Of a stretch of DNA of 64,000 nt, positions 24,730 to 33,373 are shown in pieces. The notes under the pieces were generated by a model. That model ran no database searches. It saw nothing but the letters and a program-made list of their open reading frames with translations, and was not told the origin of the DNA. A program made the translations under genes and the position numbers. This stretch comes from Haloarcula pellucida (GTDB taxonomy: Archaea; Halobacteriota; Halobacteria; Halobacteriales; Haloarculaceae): positions 414,262 to 478,261 of the forward strand of contig NZ_BMOU01000001.1 in NCBI RefSeq assembly GCF_014647235.1, read 5' to 3'. How positions within the stretch are numbered: position 1 is the stretch's first letter; every line of letters begins with the position of its first letter.

Positions 24730-26261
24730 TGGTTCAGAAGTGGGGGGAGCGTCTGTTCGAGCAACTGTTCGAGCGCGGGGACGGCGGCGGTGAGCGCCAC
24801 CGCGAGGACGGCCGCGAGGACGACGACGGCGATCATCCCCGTCGAGACGCTCGCGCCGCCGTCTGGCCGATAGCCAGACGAGGATCGGGAACCGTCGGTC
24901 CCCTCACCGCCGTCGGCGACGGCGGCGTCCTCGCGGATGGTCGGTTCGGCGAAGTAGAGCCGTTCGACCAGTCGGGCGAAGTACGCCAGCGTCAGCAGCG
25001 TACTCGCAAGCAGGACGGCGACGACGGGCCAGAGGCCGGCTTCCACGGCACCGACGACGATGTACCACTTCCCGAGGAACCCGACGGCCGGCGGGACGCC
25101 GACCATCGCCAGTGCGAGGACGGCGAAGGCACCGGCGGCGACGGGCGTCCGTGCGGCCATGCCGGCGTACCCGCCGATCGTGGTCGCACCCGTTTCACGC
25201 TCTATAATACCGCTGGCGGCGAACAGGCCACCCTTCATGACGGCGTGGCCCAGCAGGTGGACCGTCGCGCCGACGACGGCGATGGGCGTCGCGATGGTGA
25301 ACCCGGCGATTACGAGGCCGAACTGCGAGACAGAGGAGTACGCGAGCATCCGCTGGACGTTGGTCTGTGAGACGGCGAGCGCGCTTCCGGCGACGATACT
25401 CACCGAGGCAAGCGCCAGCAGTGCCCAGCGGGCACCGGGCACCGCTTCGAGGAAGTCGACGGTGAACACCGAGAACAGCAGGCGAGCGAGCGCGTACGCC
25501 GACACCGTCGAGACGAGCGCGGAGATGAACGCGCTGACGCTGTCGGGCGCGTTCGCGTAGGCGTCCGGTTGCCACGTGTGTAGGGGAAACAGCGCCACCT
25601 TCACCGTGAGGCCGCCGACCATCAGGCCGAACGCCGTCAGGACGAGCGTCGAGTCGTAGCCGCCGGTCGCCGTCGCCAGTTTGTCCGCGAGGTCGGCCAT
25701 GTTCAGCGTCCCGGTGGCCGCCAGCGCGTAGCCGACGCCCAGCAGGTACAGCGACGCGCCCACCGTTCCGATGATGAGATACTTCAGCGCGGCGACGGCC
25801 GAACTCGCCTCGCGGCCGCTGGCGACGAGGCCATAGGCCGCCAGCCCGGTGATTTCGAGGAAGACGTAGAGGTTGAACACGTCGCCGGTGACGGTCATCC
25901 CCGTGAGGCCAGTGACCAACAGGAGGAACTGGCTGTAGAAGGCGTTCGAGTGCGGGCCGGCGTGGCGTGCGTAGGCGAGGACGCCCAGCGCGACGGCACT
26001 TATCAGGACGACGACTGACGCAGAGAGGCCGTCGACGACCAACTCGATGCCGTACGGTGCGGCGAACCCGCCGACGGCGTAGGAGACGCTCCCCTCGGTC
26101 CAGACGGTCCAGCCGAGCAGTCCGGCCAGCGCCGCGTGGACGAGGACCGTCACCGTCGCGACGAGCCATCCGGCGCGGTCGGTAAACAGGCTAGCTACCA
26201 GCGGGACGGTCCCGCCGACGATGGGCAACACGACCAGTAGGACGGGGAGATGCTCAATCAT
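24726..26261 (-). CDS. mnhD: Mrp-type Na+/H+ antiporter subunit D, first D-like copy
   Basis: The 511-residue protein closely fits MnhD. Blocks include NLYVFLEITGLAAYGLVASG (about residue 125), LKYLIIGTVGASLYLLGVGY, LTVKVALFPLHTWQPDAYAN, VQRMLAYSSVSQFGLVIAGF and HLLGHAVMKGGLFAASGII. The conserved glutamate in FLEITG and lysine in TVKVALFPLH belong to the ion-translocation path of this family. It overlaps mnhC by eight bases and the next D-like gene by four. It is the most canonical of the three D-like genes. Confidence 0.9.
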   Translation of the reverse strand: MIEHLPVLLVVLPIVGGTVPLVASLFTDRAGWLVATVTVLVHAALAGLLGWTVWTEGSVSYAVGGFAAPYGIELVVDGLSASVVVLISAVALGVLAYARHAGPHSNAFYSQFLLLVTGLTGMTVTGDVFNLYVFLEITGLAAYGLVASGREASSAVAALKYLIIGTVGASLYLLGVGYALAATGTLNMADLADKLATATGGYDSTLVLTAFGLMVGGLTVKVALFPLHTWQPDAYANAPDSVSAFISALVSTVSAYALARLLFSVFTVDFLEAVPGARWALLALASVSIVAGSALAVSQTNVQRMLAYSSVSQFGLVIAGFTIATPIAVVGATVHLLGHAVMKGGLFAASGIIERETGATTIGGYAGMAARTPVAAGAFAVLALAMVGVPPAVGFLGKWYIVVGAVEAGLWPVVAVLLASTLLTLAYFARLVERLYFAEPTIREDAAVADGGEGTDGSRSSSGYRPDGGASVSTGMIAVVVLAAVLAVALTAAVPALEQLLEQTLPPLLNQ

Positions 26262-26622
26262 AGTAGAGTTGCTCCAGTGTCTCTTCGTCCAGCGTCCCGT
26301 ACTCCGAGTAGATGCGAACGATGAGCGCGAGCGCTACCGCCGTCAGACTCACGCCGACGACGATGGCCGTCAGGATGAGGACGTGCGGCAGCGGACTGAC
26401 GTAGGGGCCGCCGCCGTCGGTGATGACCGGCGGGTTCCCGCCGGTGCGGTAGGCCAGCGTGATGAAGAACAGGAAGATGCCCGTCTGGAAGACGTTCATC
26501 CCGATGACCTTCTTCACGAGGTTCGCCGACTCCACCAGCATGTACAGACCGATGCCTAACAGCAGGACGACGGCGTAGTAGTTGTAGTGCGTCGTCAGCA
26601 GGTCCAGTTGTAACGGCGTCAT
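26254..26622 (-). CDS. mnhC: Mrp-type antiporter subunit C (NuoK-like)
   Basis: The 122-residue protein has three membrane helices of the NuoK/MnhC family: YAVVLLLGIGLYMLVESANL, VIGMNVFQTGIFLFFITLAY and VLILTAIVVGVSLTAVALAL. The block NLVKKVIGMNVFQTGI, with VSPLPHVLILTAIVVG after it, is diagnostic for MnhC/MrpC. It overlaps mnhB by four bases and mnhD by eight bases, so translation of the subunits is coupled. Confidence 0.92.
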   Translation of the reverse strand: MTPLQLDLLTTHYNYYAVVLLLGIGLYMLVESANLVKKVIGMNVFQTGIFLFFITLAYRTGGNPPVITDGGGPYVSPLPHVLILTAIVVGVSLTAVALALIVRIYSEYGTLDEETLEQLYYD

Positions 26623-27089
26623 GCTTCACCCTCCTCGTCGACGACGTGTCCGAACCCGGCCGCGAGCAGGAAGAACAGGCCGATGGCGACGCTGGCGACG
26701 ATGCCGCCGATGCCCAGTTCGACCAGTTCGATACCGTACTTGCTCGCGTGCGAGAGGAACACCTCGTACTCGGTGTACTGGAGGAACTGCCCGCCCAGTA
26801 CGATGGTGCCGAGGCCGATACTGGCGAAGGTGAGGACGCCCCCGGCCGCGAGTGCGACGACGACGCGCACGTCCAGCCACTGTCGCGTGGATTCGATACC
26901 GTAGGCGAACGCGAGCATCATCACGACGGACCCGGCGATGACGCCGCCCTGAAACCCGCCGCCCGGGGAGTCCGCGCCGTGGAACATGATGAACAGCGCG
27001 AACGTGAGGACGAACGGCGCGACGACGCGTACCGTCGTCATGATGATGGTGCTCTCGACGTAGAGGCCGGGTTGGTCGTCGACGCTCAT
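26619..27089 (-). CDS. mnhB: Mrp-type antiporter subunit B (MnhB domain)
   Basis: The 156-residue protein contains the MnhB motif HGADSPGGGFQGGVIAG (about residues 42-58) after a first helix (TTVRVVAPFVLTFALFIMFH). Further helices are SVVMMLAFAYGIE, VVVALAAGGVLTFASIGLG and GIGGIVASVAIGLFFLLAAG. It forms part of the membrane arm of the cation/proton antiporter. It overlaps mnhC and the DUF4040 gene by four bases each. Confidence 0.93.
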   Translation of the reverse strand: MSVDDQPGLYVESTIIMTTVRVVAPFVLTFALFIMFHGADSPGGGFQGGVIAGSVVMMLAFAYGIESTRQWLDVRVVVALAAGGVLTFASIGLGTIVLGGQFLQYTEYEVFLSHASKYGIELVELGIGGIVASVAIGLFFLLAAGFGHVVDEEGEA

Positions 27090-27625
27090 GCGAACACCTC
27101 CCGGCGCAGCACCGACAGCGCGGCGACGCCGGCCGCGAACACGACGACGGCCTCGCCGAGCGTGTCGAACCCGCGGTAGGCCGCCAGCACGGCGGTGACG
27201 GCGTTTTTCACGTCGGTCTGTTTGTAGGCGTTGTCGAGATAGTACTGGGTGACCTCGCCGCCGACGACGGGCGCCGTCGGGTCGCCGATGGCCGGCAGCG
27301 CGGGCACTGTTGCCCCCATCACGAGGACGAACCCACCGACGAGTACCAGCGTCCGGGGGTTTATGGATTCGAGCAGACGGTCTGCGTTCGGCGTGACGGT
27401 GTTTGCAAGTGCCACGAGCAACAGGATGGTCATGATGCCGGCCCCGACTGCGGCCTCGGTCAGGCCCACGTCGGGCGCCTGTAGGATGAGCCAGAGGATG
27501 GAGACCCCGAGGCTGTAGGCGGCAAAGGACATCACCGACGCCAGCGTATCACGGAGCAGGGCAGCCCCGAGCGCACACCCCAGGACGAACAGGAGCAGTG
27601 CGCCTTCGAGGAGGGTCAGGGTCAT
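27086..27625 (-). CDS. Mrp antiporter MnhB/MbhD-like subunit with DUF4040 domain
   Basis: The 179-residue protein carries the DUF4040 block QAPDVGLTEAAVGAGIMTIL (about residues 49-68), which in bacterial MrpA sits at the C-terminus of the large A subunit. In archaeal Mrp and Mbh-type complexes it is a separate small gene, as here. The second part (YKQTDVKNAVTAVLAAYRGF and LGEAVVVFAAGVAALSVLRR) resembles the MrpA/MbhE C-terminal segment, so this gene joins both pieces. It overlaps mnhG and mnhB by four bases each. Confidence 0.88.
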   Translation of the reverse strand: MTLTLLEGALLLFVLGCALGAALLRDTLASVMSFAAYSLGVSILWLILQAPDVGLTEAAVGAGIMTILLLVALANTVTPNADRLLESINPRTLVLVGGFVLVMGATVPALPAIGDPTAPVVGGEVTQYYLDNAYKQTDVKNAVTAVLAAYRGFDTLGEAVVVFAAGVAALSVLRREVFA

Positions 27626-27942
27626 GTCTCTCCCTCCTCGTCGTCGAGCGTCCACGGTTCGATACCCTGGTCCTGGGCCGCCCGGGCGATCGCGTGGGCG
27701 GCCGTCGGGTTCGTGAGGAACATGAATACGAGGAGGAAGACGGCCTTCGCCGTCGAGATGCCCGACTGGAGGGCCAGCGCGGCGGCGCCGACGGTGAGGA
27801 CGGCACCCAGCGTGTCGCTTTTCGACGCCGCGTGTGCGCGAGTGTAGACGTCCGGCAACCGGAAGATGCCCATCGCTGCGACCCCGCCGAAGAACGCGCC
27901 GAGGAGCGCGAGGGCGACGATGCCCCACTCGACCGGCGTCAT
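27622..27942 (-). CDS. mnhG: Mrp-type antiporter subunit G
   Basis: The 106-residue protein has three helices of the MnhG family, with the hallmark FRLPDVYTRAHAASKSDTLG (about residues 27-46) between helices 1 and 2. Helix 3 (AVFLLVFMFLTNPTAAHAIA) ends in the family-typical NPTAAHAIARAA. A short acidic tail follows. It overlaps mnhF and the DUF4040 gene by four bases each. Confidence 0.94.
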   Translation of the reverse strand: MTPVEWGIVALALLGAFFGGVAAMGIFRLPDVYTRAHAASKSDTLGAVLTVGAAALALQSGISTAKAVFLLVFMFLTNPTAAHAIARAAQDQGIEPWTLDDEEGET

Positions 27943-28214
27943 AGCACACCCCCGTGCTCGACGTTGAACTTCGAGAACGCTATCGAGAGCAGGAAGTTCA
28001 GCAGGGCGTACACCAGGGCCACGTCTAAGAACACCGACTGGTCGAACGCCGCCGCGACCAGTGCGATGGCGATGACGGTGTTGGTCCCCATGACGTTGAC
28101 CGCGATGACTCGGTCGTGGATGGTCGGGCCGACGAAGACGCGGTACAGCGCCACGAGGGCGAAGACGACGAACGCGGCCGCGATGGCCAGCAGGGCCGTC
28201 GAAAGCTCAACCAT
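27939..28214 (-). CDS. mnhF: Mrp-type antiporter subunit F
   Basis: The 91-residue, three-helix protein has the MnhF block FVGPTIHDRVIAVNVMGTNT (about residues 27-46) with LVYALLNFLLSIAFSKF at the C-terminus. It overlaps mnhE by eight bases and mnhG by four. The length matches other MnhF/MrpF subunits. Confidence 0.93.
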   Translation of the reverse strand: MVELSTALLAIAAAFVVFALVALYRVFVGPTIHDRVIAVNVMGTNTVIAIALVAAAFDQSVFLDVALVYALLNFLLSIAFSKFNVEHGGVL

Positions 28215-29253
28215 CCTGTCCCTCCCCGCCGTCCCCGCGTTCGCGGGGCGACGCGATGGCGGCGGCTTCGCGGCCGTAGAAGACGAACCTGACCGCCCGC
28301 TCTAAGCTGCCTCCGAACAGGTCCTCGCGGGACCCGGCGGTCAGCGAGTGGATGTCGAACGCGCGGTCGGAGACGCTCACCGTCAGTGTCCCCGGCGTGA
28401 GCGTGATGCTGTTTGCCAGCGTCGTCACCGGGGCGTCACCCCATACCGCCGCCCGCAGTTCGACGATCTCCGGGTCGATGGGCAGGCTCGGGTGGAGCAC
28501 GACGTAGGCGATCTGGAGGTTCGCGACGGCGATCTCCTTGAGCAGGTACGGGACGAACAGCAGCATCCGAGCGAGTTGCTTCCCGACGCGGACGACGGAC
28601 GGCTGTTGGCTAAAGGCGACGGGTGCCAACAGCACCGCCGCGAGCGTCGCGGTGAGGAAGCCGGTGAGGAAATCGAGCGGCTTCCACGCGCTCAGCAACA
28701 TATAGAACAGGTACGACGCGCCGAAGACGGTGACGTACTTCGGGAGCGAGGCGGCCCGCGTGAGGACCGTCGTCTCGGTCCGTCGCTCGACGGGTGCCTC
28801 CGCTACGTCGACGTCGCCACGTGTCAGTTCGAGTTGCAGCGGTCGCAACATCGGCGTCGCGCCACCGGGGCTGTACTCCGGGTCGAGGACGATCCGGTCG
28901 ACTCCAACGTCGGCGGCGTATTCGAGGATCGCGTCCGCGTAGTCGCCGGGACTGAAGAGATAGCGGTCGGCACCCAGCACCGCCGTCTCGACGCTGATAC
29001 CCGCCGGCGGGTCCTCGCCGAGGTCCTCTTCGACCCACAGCTCGACTCGCTCGAGCAGTTCGGAGGCTTCGGCGAGTTCTTCGGGGGCGTCCGGGTCGAC
29101 CGATCGGGTGCTGGCGATATCGACGAAGTGGAGTTCGACCGGGCCGTCGGTGACCGCCGTCTTGGCTTCGTCGACGACGTAGGCGACGGTATTACGAAGC
29201 GTCACGGAGTCGTCGACCGGCACCAGTAGACGGTGGGCGTCAGATGCAGTCAC
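28207..29253 (-). CDS. mnhE: Mrp-type antiporter subunit E fused to an N-terminal universal-stress-protein-like domain
   Basis: Residues 1-150 resemble a universal stress protein: HRLLVPVDDSVTLRNTVAYV, VELHFVDIAST and the conserved end AADVGVDRIVLDPEYSPGG. From residue 165 the sequence becomes MnhE: LTGFLTATLAAVLLAPVAFS, a second helix region, AVANLQIAYVVLHPSLPIDP, and TTLANSITLTPGTLTVSV, the hallmark of MnhE. Bacterial MnhE lacks the USP part. It is the first gene of the operon and starts with GTG. The soluble domain could sense nucleotides and tune antiport; this is inference. Confidence 0.9.
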   Translation of the reverse strand: MTASDAHRLLVPVDDSVTLRNTVAYVVDEAKTAVTDGPVELHFVDIASTRSVDPDAPEELAEASELLERVELWVEEDLGEDPPAGISVETAVLGADRYLFSPGDYADAILEYAADVGVDRIVLDPEYSPGGATPMLRPLQLELTRGDVDVAEAPVERRTETTVLTRAASLPKYVTVFGASYLFYMLLSAWKPLDFLTGFLTATLAAVLLAPVAFSQQPSVVRVGKQLARMLLFVPYLLKEIAVANLQIAYVVLHPSLPIDPEIVELRAAVWGDAPVTTLANSITLTPGTLTVSVSDRAFDIHSLTAGSREDLFGGSLERAVRFVFYGREAAAIASPRERGDGGEGQDG

Positions 29254-29345
29254 GGTAATTTGTGAGAATCCTACCTCTTGGTGATTGACGCGCGCTACAG
29301 TCGTTACCGAAAGCGAGCAACGGGATACGCAAAACTATTTCGCAA

Positions 29346-30524
29346 TCATTCGGTTGTCGATGGGCGTTCACCCAGTTCGTCGGCGAGTTCTCGAGCCACC
29401 CGCACGCCGAGGCCCTGCTTGTCGCCGACGTACTCGCTCGTCTCGTCGGCCCGGACGAGGAGTGTGCGGGTGTCCGTCTCGCCCATCACGCTCGCGTCGT
29501 TGGCGACGACGAAAGCGAGGCCGACCCTATCGAGCAGTTCGCGGGCCCGGCCGACCAGCGTCTCGTCGTCACCGGCCGACTCCACCTTGAAGCCGACGAT
29601 AGGGAGGTCGGGGTTGTCCTCGCGGACGGTGTCGATGAGTTTCGGCGTCCGTTCGAGCGTCAGCGTCAGGTCGTCCTGTCCGCTCTGTATCTTCTCGTCT
29701 GCGGCCTCGACCGTGTAATCGGAGATGGCCGCGGCGGAGACGAGTGCGTCGGCCGTCGGAGCCACGTTCGAGACGGCGGCCGTCATCTCTGTGGCCGACT
29801 CCACTCGCTCGACGGTGGCGTAGGGCACGTCCGGCCCGTCCTGTACGAGCGTCACGTCCGCGCCGTAGACGTAACAGGCCCGCGCGACCGCCCGTCCGGT
29901 GCGCCCCGACGCGCGGTTCGACAGCGTCCGCACCGGATCGACCGACTCGGTGGTCGCCCCGGCGGTGACGACGACGTGCCGGCCGTCGAGCGGCCGGTCC
30001 CCGGTGGCACGGGCAACGCCGGTGACGATAGCCTCCTCCGTCGCTATCTTCGCTTTGCCCTCCTCGATGCGCGGGTCGACGAACTCCACGCCCCACGATT
30101 CGACGCGCTCGATGGCGTCTAAGACACCAGGGTGGTCGTACATCGGTTCGTGCATCGCCGGTGCGACGACCACCGGGAGGCCCGCTCCCAGCGCCGTCGT
30201 CGCACACGTCGTCACCGGCGTGTCGTCGATTGCCGCCGCGACTTTCCCGACGGTGTTAGCCGTCGCGGGCGCGAGGAGGAGCACGTCTCCCCACCCGTCG
30301 ACGCCACACAGGTCGACGTGTTCGACCCGGCCGGTCAGTTCCGTCACCACGTCGTTCTCGGTGGCGAACTCGACGGCCCACGGGTGGACGATGCCCGTCG
30401 CGGCGCCGGTCATCACCGCCCGAACCGACGCCCCCTGTCGGCGCAACTCGTGGGCCAGTTCCACCGTCTTGACCGCGGCGATGGAGCCCGAAACCCCGAG
30501 TACGACGTTGACTCCCTGCAACAT
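29346..30524 (-). CDS. coaBC: bifunctional phosphopantothenoylcysteine decarboxylase / phosphopantothenate-cysteine ligase
   Basis: The protein catalyses two consecutive steps of coenzyme A biosynthesis. Residues 1-175 are the FMN-dependent decarboxylase: VVLGVSGSIAAVKTVELAHE, the flavoprotein loop APATANTVGKVAAAIDD and the substrate motif PAMHEPMYDHP. Residues 185-392 are the CTP-dependent ligase: VVVTAGATTESVDPVRTLSN, SGRTGRAVARACY, VSAAAISDYTVEA and ERTPKLIDTVRE. Length (392) is normal for the fused archaeal enzyme. A TATA box 27 bases upstream supports the ATG at 30524 and a leaderless mRNA. Confidence 0.95.
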   Translation of the reverse strand: MLQGVNVVLGVSGSIAAVKTVELAHELRRQGASVRAVMTGAATGIVHPWAVEFATENDVVTELTGRVEHVDLCGVDGWGDVLLLAPATANTVGKVAAAIDDTPVTTCATTALGAGLPVVVAPAMHEPMYDHPGVLDAIERVESWGVEFVDPRIEEGKAKIATEEAIVTGVARATGDRPLDGRHVVVTAGATTESVDPVRTLSNRASGRTGRAVARACYVYGADVTLVQDGPDVPYATVERVESATEMTAAVSNVAPTADALVSAAAISDYTVEAADEKIQSGQDDLTLTLERTPKLIDTVREDNPDLPIVGFKVESAGDDETLVGRARELLDRVGLAFVVANDASVMGETDTRTLLVRADETSEYVGDKQGLGVRVARELADELGERPSTTE

Positions 30525-30546
30525 GACTCACCCTTCGCCGTCACGG

Positions 30547-30554
30547 CCTAAAAG
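30547..30554 (-). promoter_or_regulatory. TATA box of coaBC
   Basis: The plus-strand cctaaaag (cttttagg on the minus strand) is centred 27 bases from the coaBC ATG, in the short gap after the DUF7519-like gene. Confidence 0.6.
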
Positions 30555-30563
30555 GTACGGTCC

Positions 30564-32066
30564 TCACTCCGCCGTCGGGCGACCCTCACGGGCCATGCTG
30601 GCGGCGGCGAACGCGAGGACCGCGACGACGACCAGTCCGAGCGCGACGGCCGACCTGAGTGCAGCGGTCGGGTCGGCGGCGGGCGCGAGCATCGGCACGA
30701 GCAGGTAGCGTGCGGCGAGCGCCACGGCGACCCCACCGGTCAGTACGAGTGCGCTTCCGGTGACGTGGACGAACTGGCTGTCCGTCGAGTCGGCGGCCCG
30801 CCCGAGGTGGCCACCGATGCTTTTCGCGTGTGCGCCGACGTCCCAGACGAGTATCGCCCCGGCGACACCGAGGACGACCAGCGGCGTGGCAAGCCCCAGT
30901 TCGGCGGCGGCGAGCGTCGTCACGAACAGGAGCGCGCTGCCAGTCGCGAATCCGGCCGTCGACGCCGGCACCAGTCCGTAGGCCGACAGCAACGACGGCG
31001 TCTGGAGGACGATGCCGACGAGCAACAGCAGTGAGACGGTCCCGCCGAGGACGATGCCCGCCGGGCCGACCAGTGACGCCACACCCGTGGTGTCCGCCGA
31101 CAGGAACGTGACACCGAACACCGACGCGACGGTGGTACCGACAAGCGCCACGGCGACGGTCAGCAAGCCGCCGGCCTGCAACGCTAGCGTCCGAGCGGGG
31201 TCGTCGCCGAGCCAGTCGACCACCCATACCTGTAGGGCGTCGGCGAGGAGGACACAGCACAGCGCCACGCCGACCAGTCCCACGAGGACGTGCAGCGGCC
31301 AACTGAGCGCCAGTTCCAGCAGCGGCCCCACGACGGGGACGCTGTCGAGGAACAGGGCAAACAGCGACCGGCCCACGGGACTCAACGCGACGAGGACTTC
31401 GAGAGCGAGGACGGCTACGACCGCTCTCGGGAGTCGTCTGGGCGAGACGGCCACGTCGTCTAGCGTATCGAGCGGTCCGTCGGTGCCCGTGTCGGGCAGC
31501 CACCCGGAGAGCACCGGGACGACGCGTGTCAGCAGGCCGAGGACGCCGAGGACCGCTAGCTGGAGCGTGACGAACGCGCCCAGCGGGGTGGCGACCGAGA
31601 CCGCGAGCAGTGTCCCGAAGAACGCTACCAGGACTCCGAACTCGGCGTTCAGGTTCAACAGGACGGCGAGGACGATACCGATCAGGAGCGCGTTCCCGCT
31701 CTCGCGCAATGCCGTCCCGAGCGGCTCGTTTTCGACCAGTCCGGTCGTGGCGTCGATAGCGACGACGGCGACGGCGACGGCCAGACCGACGTACACGGGT
31801 AGCGCGTAACTCCCGCGGCCGAGGAACAGCGTTGCACCGAGACAGAGCGACCCCGCGAGGAGCGCGACGCTCCCGGCCGCGATTCGCGCGTTCGTCTCTT
31901 GGTCCAGCGCCCATGCGCCGCCGGCGAGTGCCAGCCCCCCGAGGACGCTCGTCGCGACCGGCACCGGGGTACCGATGCCGAGGCCGATAGCGAGTGCGAC
32001 GACCACCGCGAGCGTCCCCGTCAGCGCCGCCGTGGATTCGACCGGGCGAGTGTCGAGACCGTTCAT
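30564..32066 (-). CDS. polytopic membrane protein, DUF7519-like
   Basis: The 500-residue protein is almost entirely hydrophobic helices (about 14), with no soluble domain. In haloarchaea, a protein of this type usually closes the cluster containing DUF58, DUF4129 and MoxR genes; the DUF7519 name is from memory. The ATG at 32066 gives an ATGA overlap with the DUF58 stop, so translation is coupled. No transport or catalytic motif is recognised. The likely role is with DUF58 and DUF4129 partners in a membrane or envelope-associated process. Confidence 0.72.
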   Translation of the reverse strand: MNGLDTRPVESTAALTGTLAVVVALAIGLGIGTPVPVATSVLGGLALAGGAWALDQETNARIAAGSVALLAGSLCLGATLFLGRGSYALPVYVGLAVAVAVVAIDATTGLVENEPLGTALRESGNALLIGIVLAVLLNLNAEFGVLVAFFGTLLAVSVATPLGAFVTLQLAVLGVLGLLTRVVPVLSGWLPDTGTDGPLDTLDDVAVSPRRLPRAVVAVLALEVLVALSPVGRSLFALFLDSVPVVGPLLELALSWPLHVLVGLVGVALCCVLLADALQVWVVDWLGDDPARTLALQAGGLLTVAVALVGTTVASVFGVTFLSADTTGVASLVGPAGIVLGGTVSLLLLVGIVLQTPSLLSAYGLVPASTAGFATGSALLFVTTLAAAELGLATPLVVLGVAGAILVWDVGAHAKSIGGHLGRAADSTDSQFVHVTGSALVLTGGVAVALAARYLLVPMLAPAADPTAALRSAVALGLVVVAVLAFAAASMAREGRPTAE

Positions 32067-33373
32067 GCCGACCACCGCTCCGTGGCCCGCACGAGCGTCT
32101 TCGCGAGCGGATCGGTCAGCGTCCAGTCGGCCACGCGGACCGTCCCGCGGAGGTCGTCGATGCGCTCGCTCCGGTCGAACCCGGCGAGGGCGCCACCGGG
32201 CGTCTCCGACGCCGTCACGTCGGGACTGACGACGGTCACGTCGTGGCCGTACGCCGCGAGGCGCTTGGCCGCGCCGGCCGCTCGGTCGTCAAGCAACGGG
32301 CTACAGAAGACGACCTGTGCCTCGTCGGGGAAGCGACGGTCGAGCATCCCCACGGGGTCGCCACCGTCCGCGACCGGGTCGGCGCTCGCCACGTCGGCGA
32401 ACGACTGGAAGCGGTGGCGCCCGCTCGCCTCCTCGAGGAACTCGGACGCTACCGCATCGTCACCGCTCTCTGCCGCGAGGAACTCACACAGGCGCCGGTA
32501 CTGGCTCCTGTCACCGGACGGGCGGAGATACGCGCAGTCGTCGAAGGTGGCGGCGCCGACGCGGTCGTTCTCGGCCAGCAGCGTCCGCGCCAGTTGCTCG
32601 GCGGCGTACGTACAGAACTGGACCGCGTTGGGGTCCCGTGGCCGCGGCGCGACCGGGTGTCGCGTGTCGAGTAGCAGGACGACGGTCGCCGCCGCAGTCT
32701 CCTGATACTCGACCGTGGCCAGTTCGCTCGTCCGGGCAAAGCGGTTCCAGTCGATGCGTCGCATCGGGTCCGCCGACTGGTACTCTCGGATGCCGTAGAA
32801 CGAGACGCCGTCGCCGCCCGCTTGTGTCCGGGTTCGTCCCGTCCGCTGGAGCATCTGTGCCGAGAGCGGGATCGACTCCACGTCGGCGCTGCAGTCGATG
32901 GTCGTCTCGACGGTCACGGACTCGCGGCACTCCTCGGTCCCTGCGAGGTCGTGGCAGACGACGGTCGTCTCGCCGAAGGGGTGCTCGCCGCGTCGCGCCC
33001 TGACGGTGTAGCTAAAGGAGTCGCTGTCGTCGGCGTCGAGCGTCGTCCCGAACCGGGGCGCCCCCTCGACGACCCGGAGGCGTTCGGGAACGCCGTCGAC
33101 GATACGCACGTCGGGGAGGTACGACCGGCCGTGGTTGTGGACCGTCACGGTCACCGTCACCTCGTCGCCCGGGAGCGGCGTGGCCGGTTCGAGCGTCCGC
33201 TCGACCGTCAGTTCGGGTTCCGGCCGCCGGGTCGCGCTCTCGTAGGCGGCGTACACCAGCCCTACCGTCGACGCGACGAAGATGGCCGCGTTCCCCGTGA
33301 CGAGTCCGACGGCGCCGGTCACCAGCGCCACCGAGAGGCCGACCGCTCGGCGCGCGCGCCGTCGCTCGGTCAC
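32063..33373 (-). CDS. DUF58 domain protein (von Willebrand A-like), membrane anchored
   Basis: Two N-terminal hydrophobic helices (about residues 10-45) are followed by an extracytoplasmic or peripheral beta domain starting TVERTLEPATPLPGDEVTVT. Next is the DUF58 core with the diagnostic REYQSADPMRRIDWNRFAR (about residues 210-228). It continues as a vWA-like fold (ATVVLLLDTRHPVAPR, then ADWTLTDPL). DUF58 proteins commonly pair with MoxR AAA+ ATPases that assemble or activate partners. The gene overlaps both neighbours by ATGA, but no MoxR gene is present in this operon. Confidence 0.88.
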   Translation of the reverse strand: MTERRRARRAVGLSVALVTGAVGLVTGNAAIFVASTVGLVYAAYESATRRPEPELTVERTLEPATPLPGDEVTVTVTVHNHGRSYLPDVRIVDGVPERLRVVEGAPRFGTTLDADDSDSFSYTVRARRGEHPFGETTVVCHDLAGTEECRESVTVETTIDCSADVESIPLSAQMLQRTGRTRTQAGGDGVSFYGIREYQSADPMRRIDWNRFARTSELATVEYQETAAATVVLLLDTRHPVAPRPRDPNAVQFCTYAAEQLARTLLAENDRVGAATFDDCAYLRPSGDRSQYRRLCEFLAAESGDDAVASEFLEEASGRHRFQSFADVASADPVADGGDPVGMLDRRFPDEAQVVFCSPLLDDRAAGAAKRLAAYGHDVTVVSPDVTASETPGGALAGFDRSERIDDLRGTVRVADWTLTDPLAKTLVRATERWSA

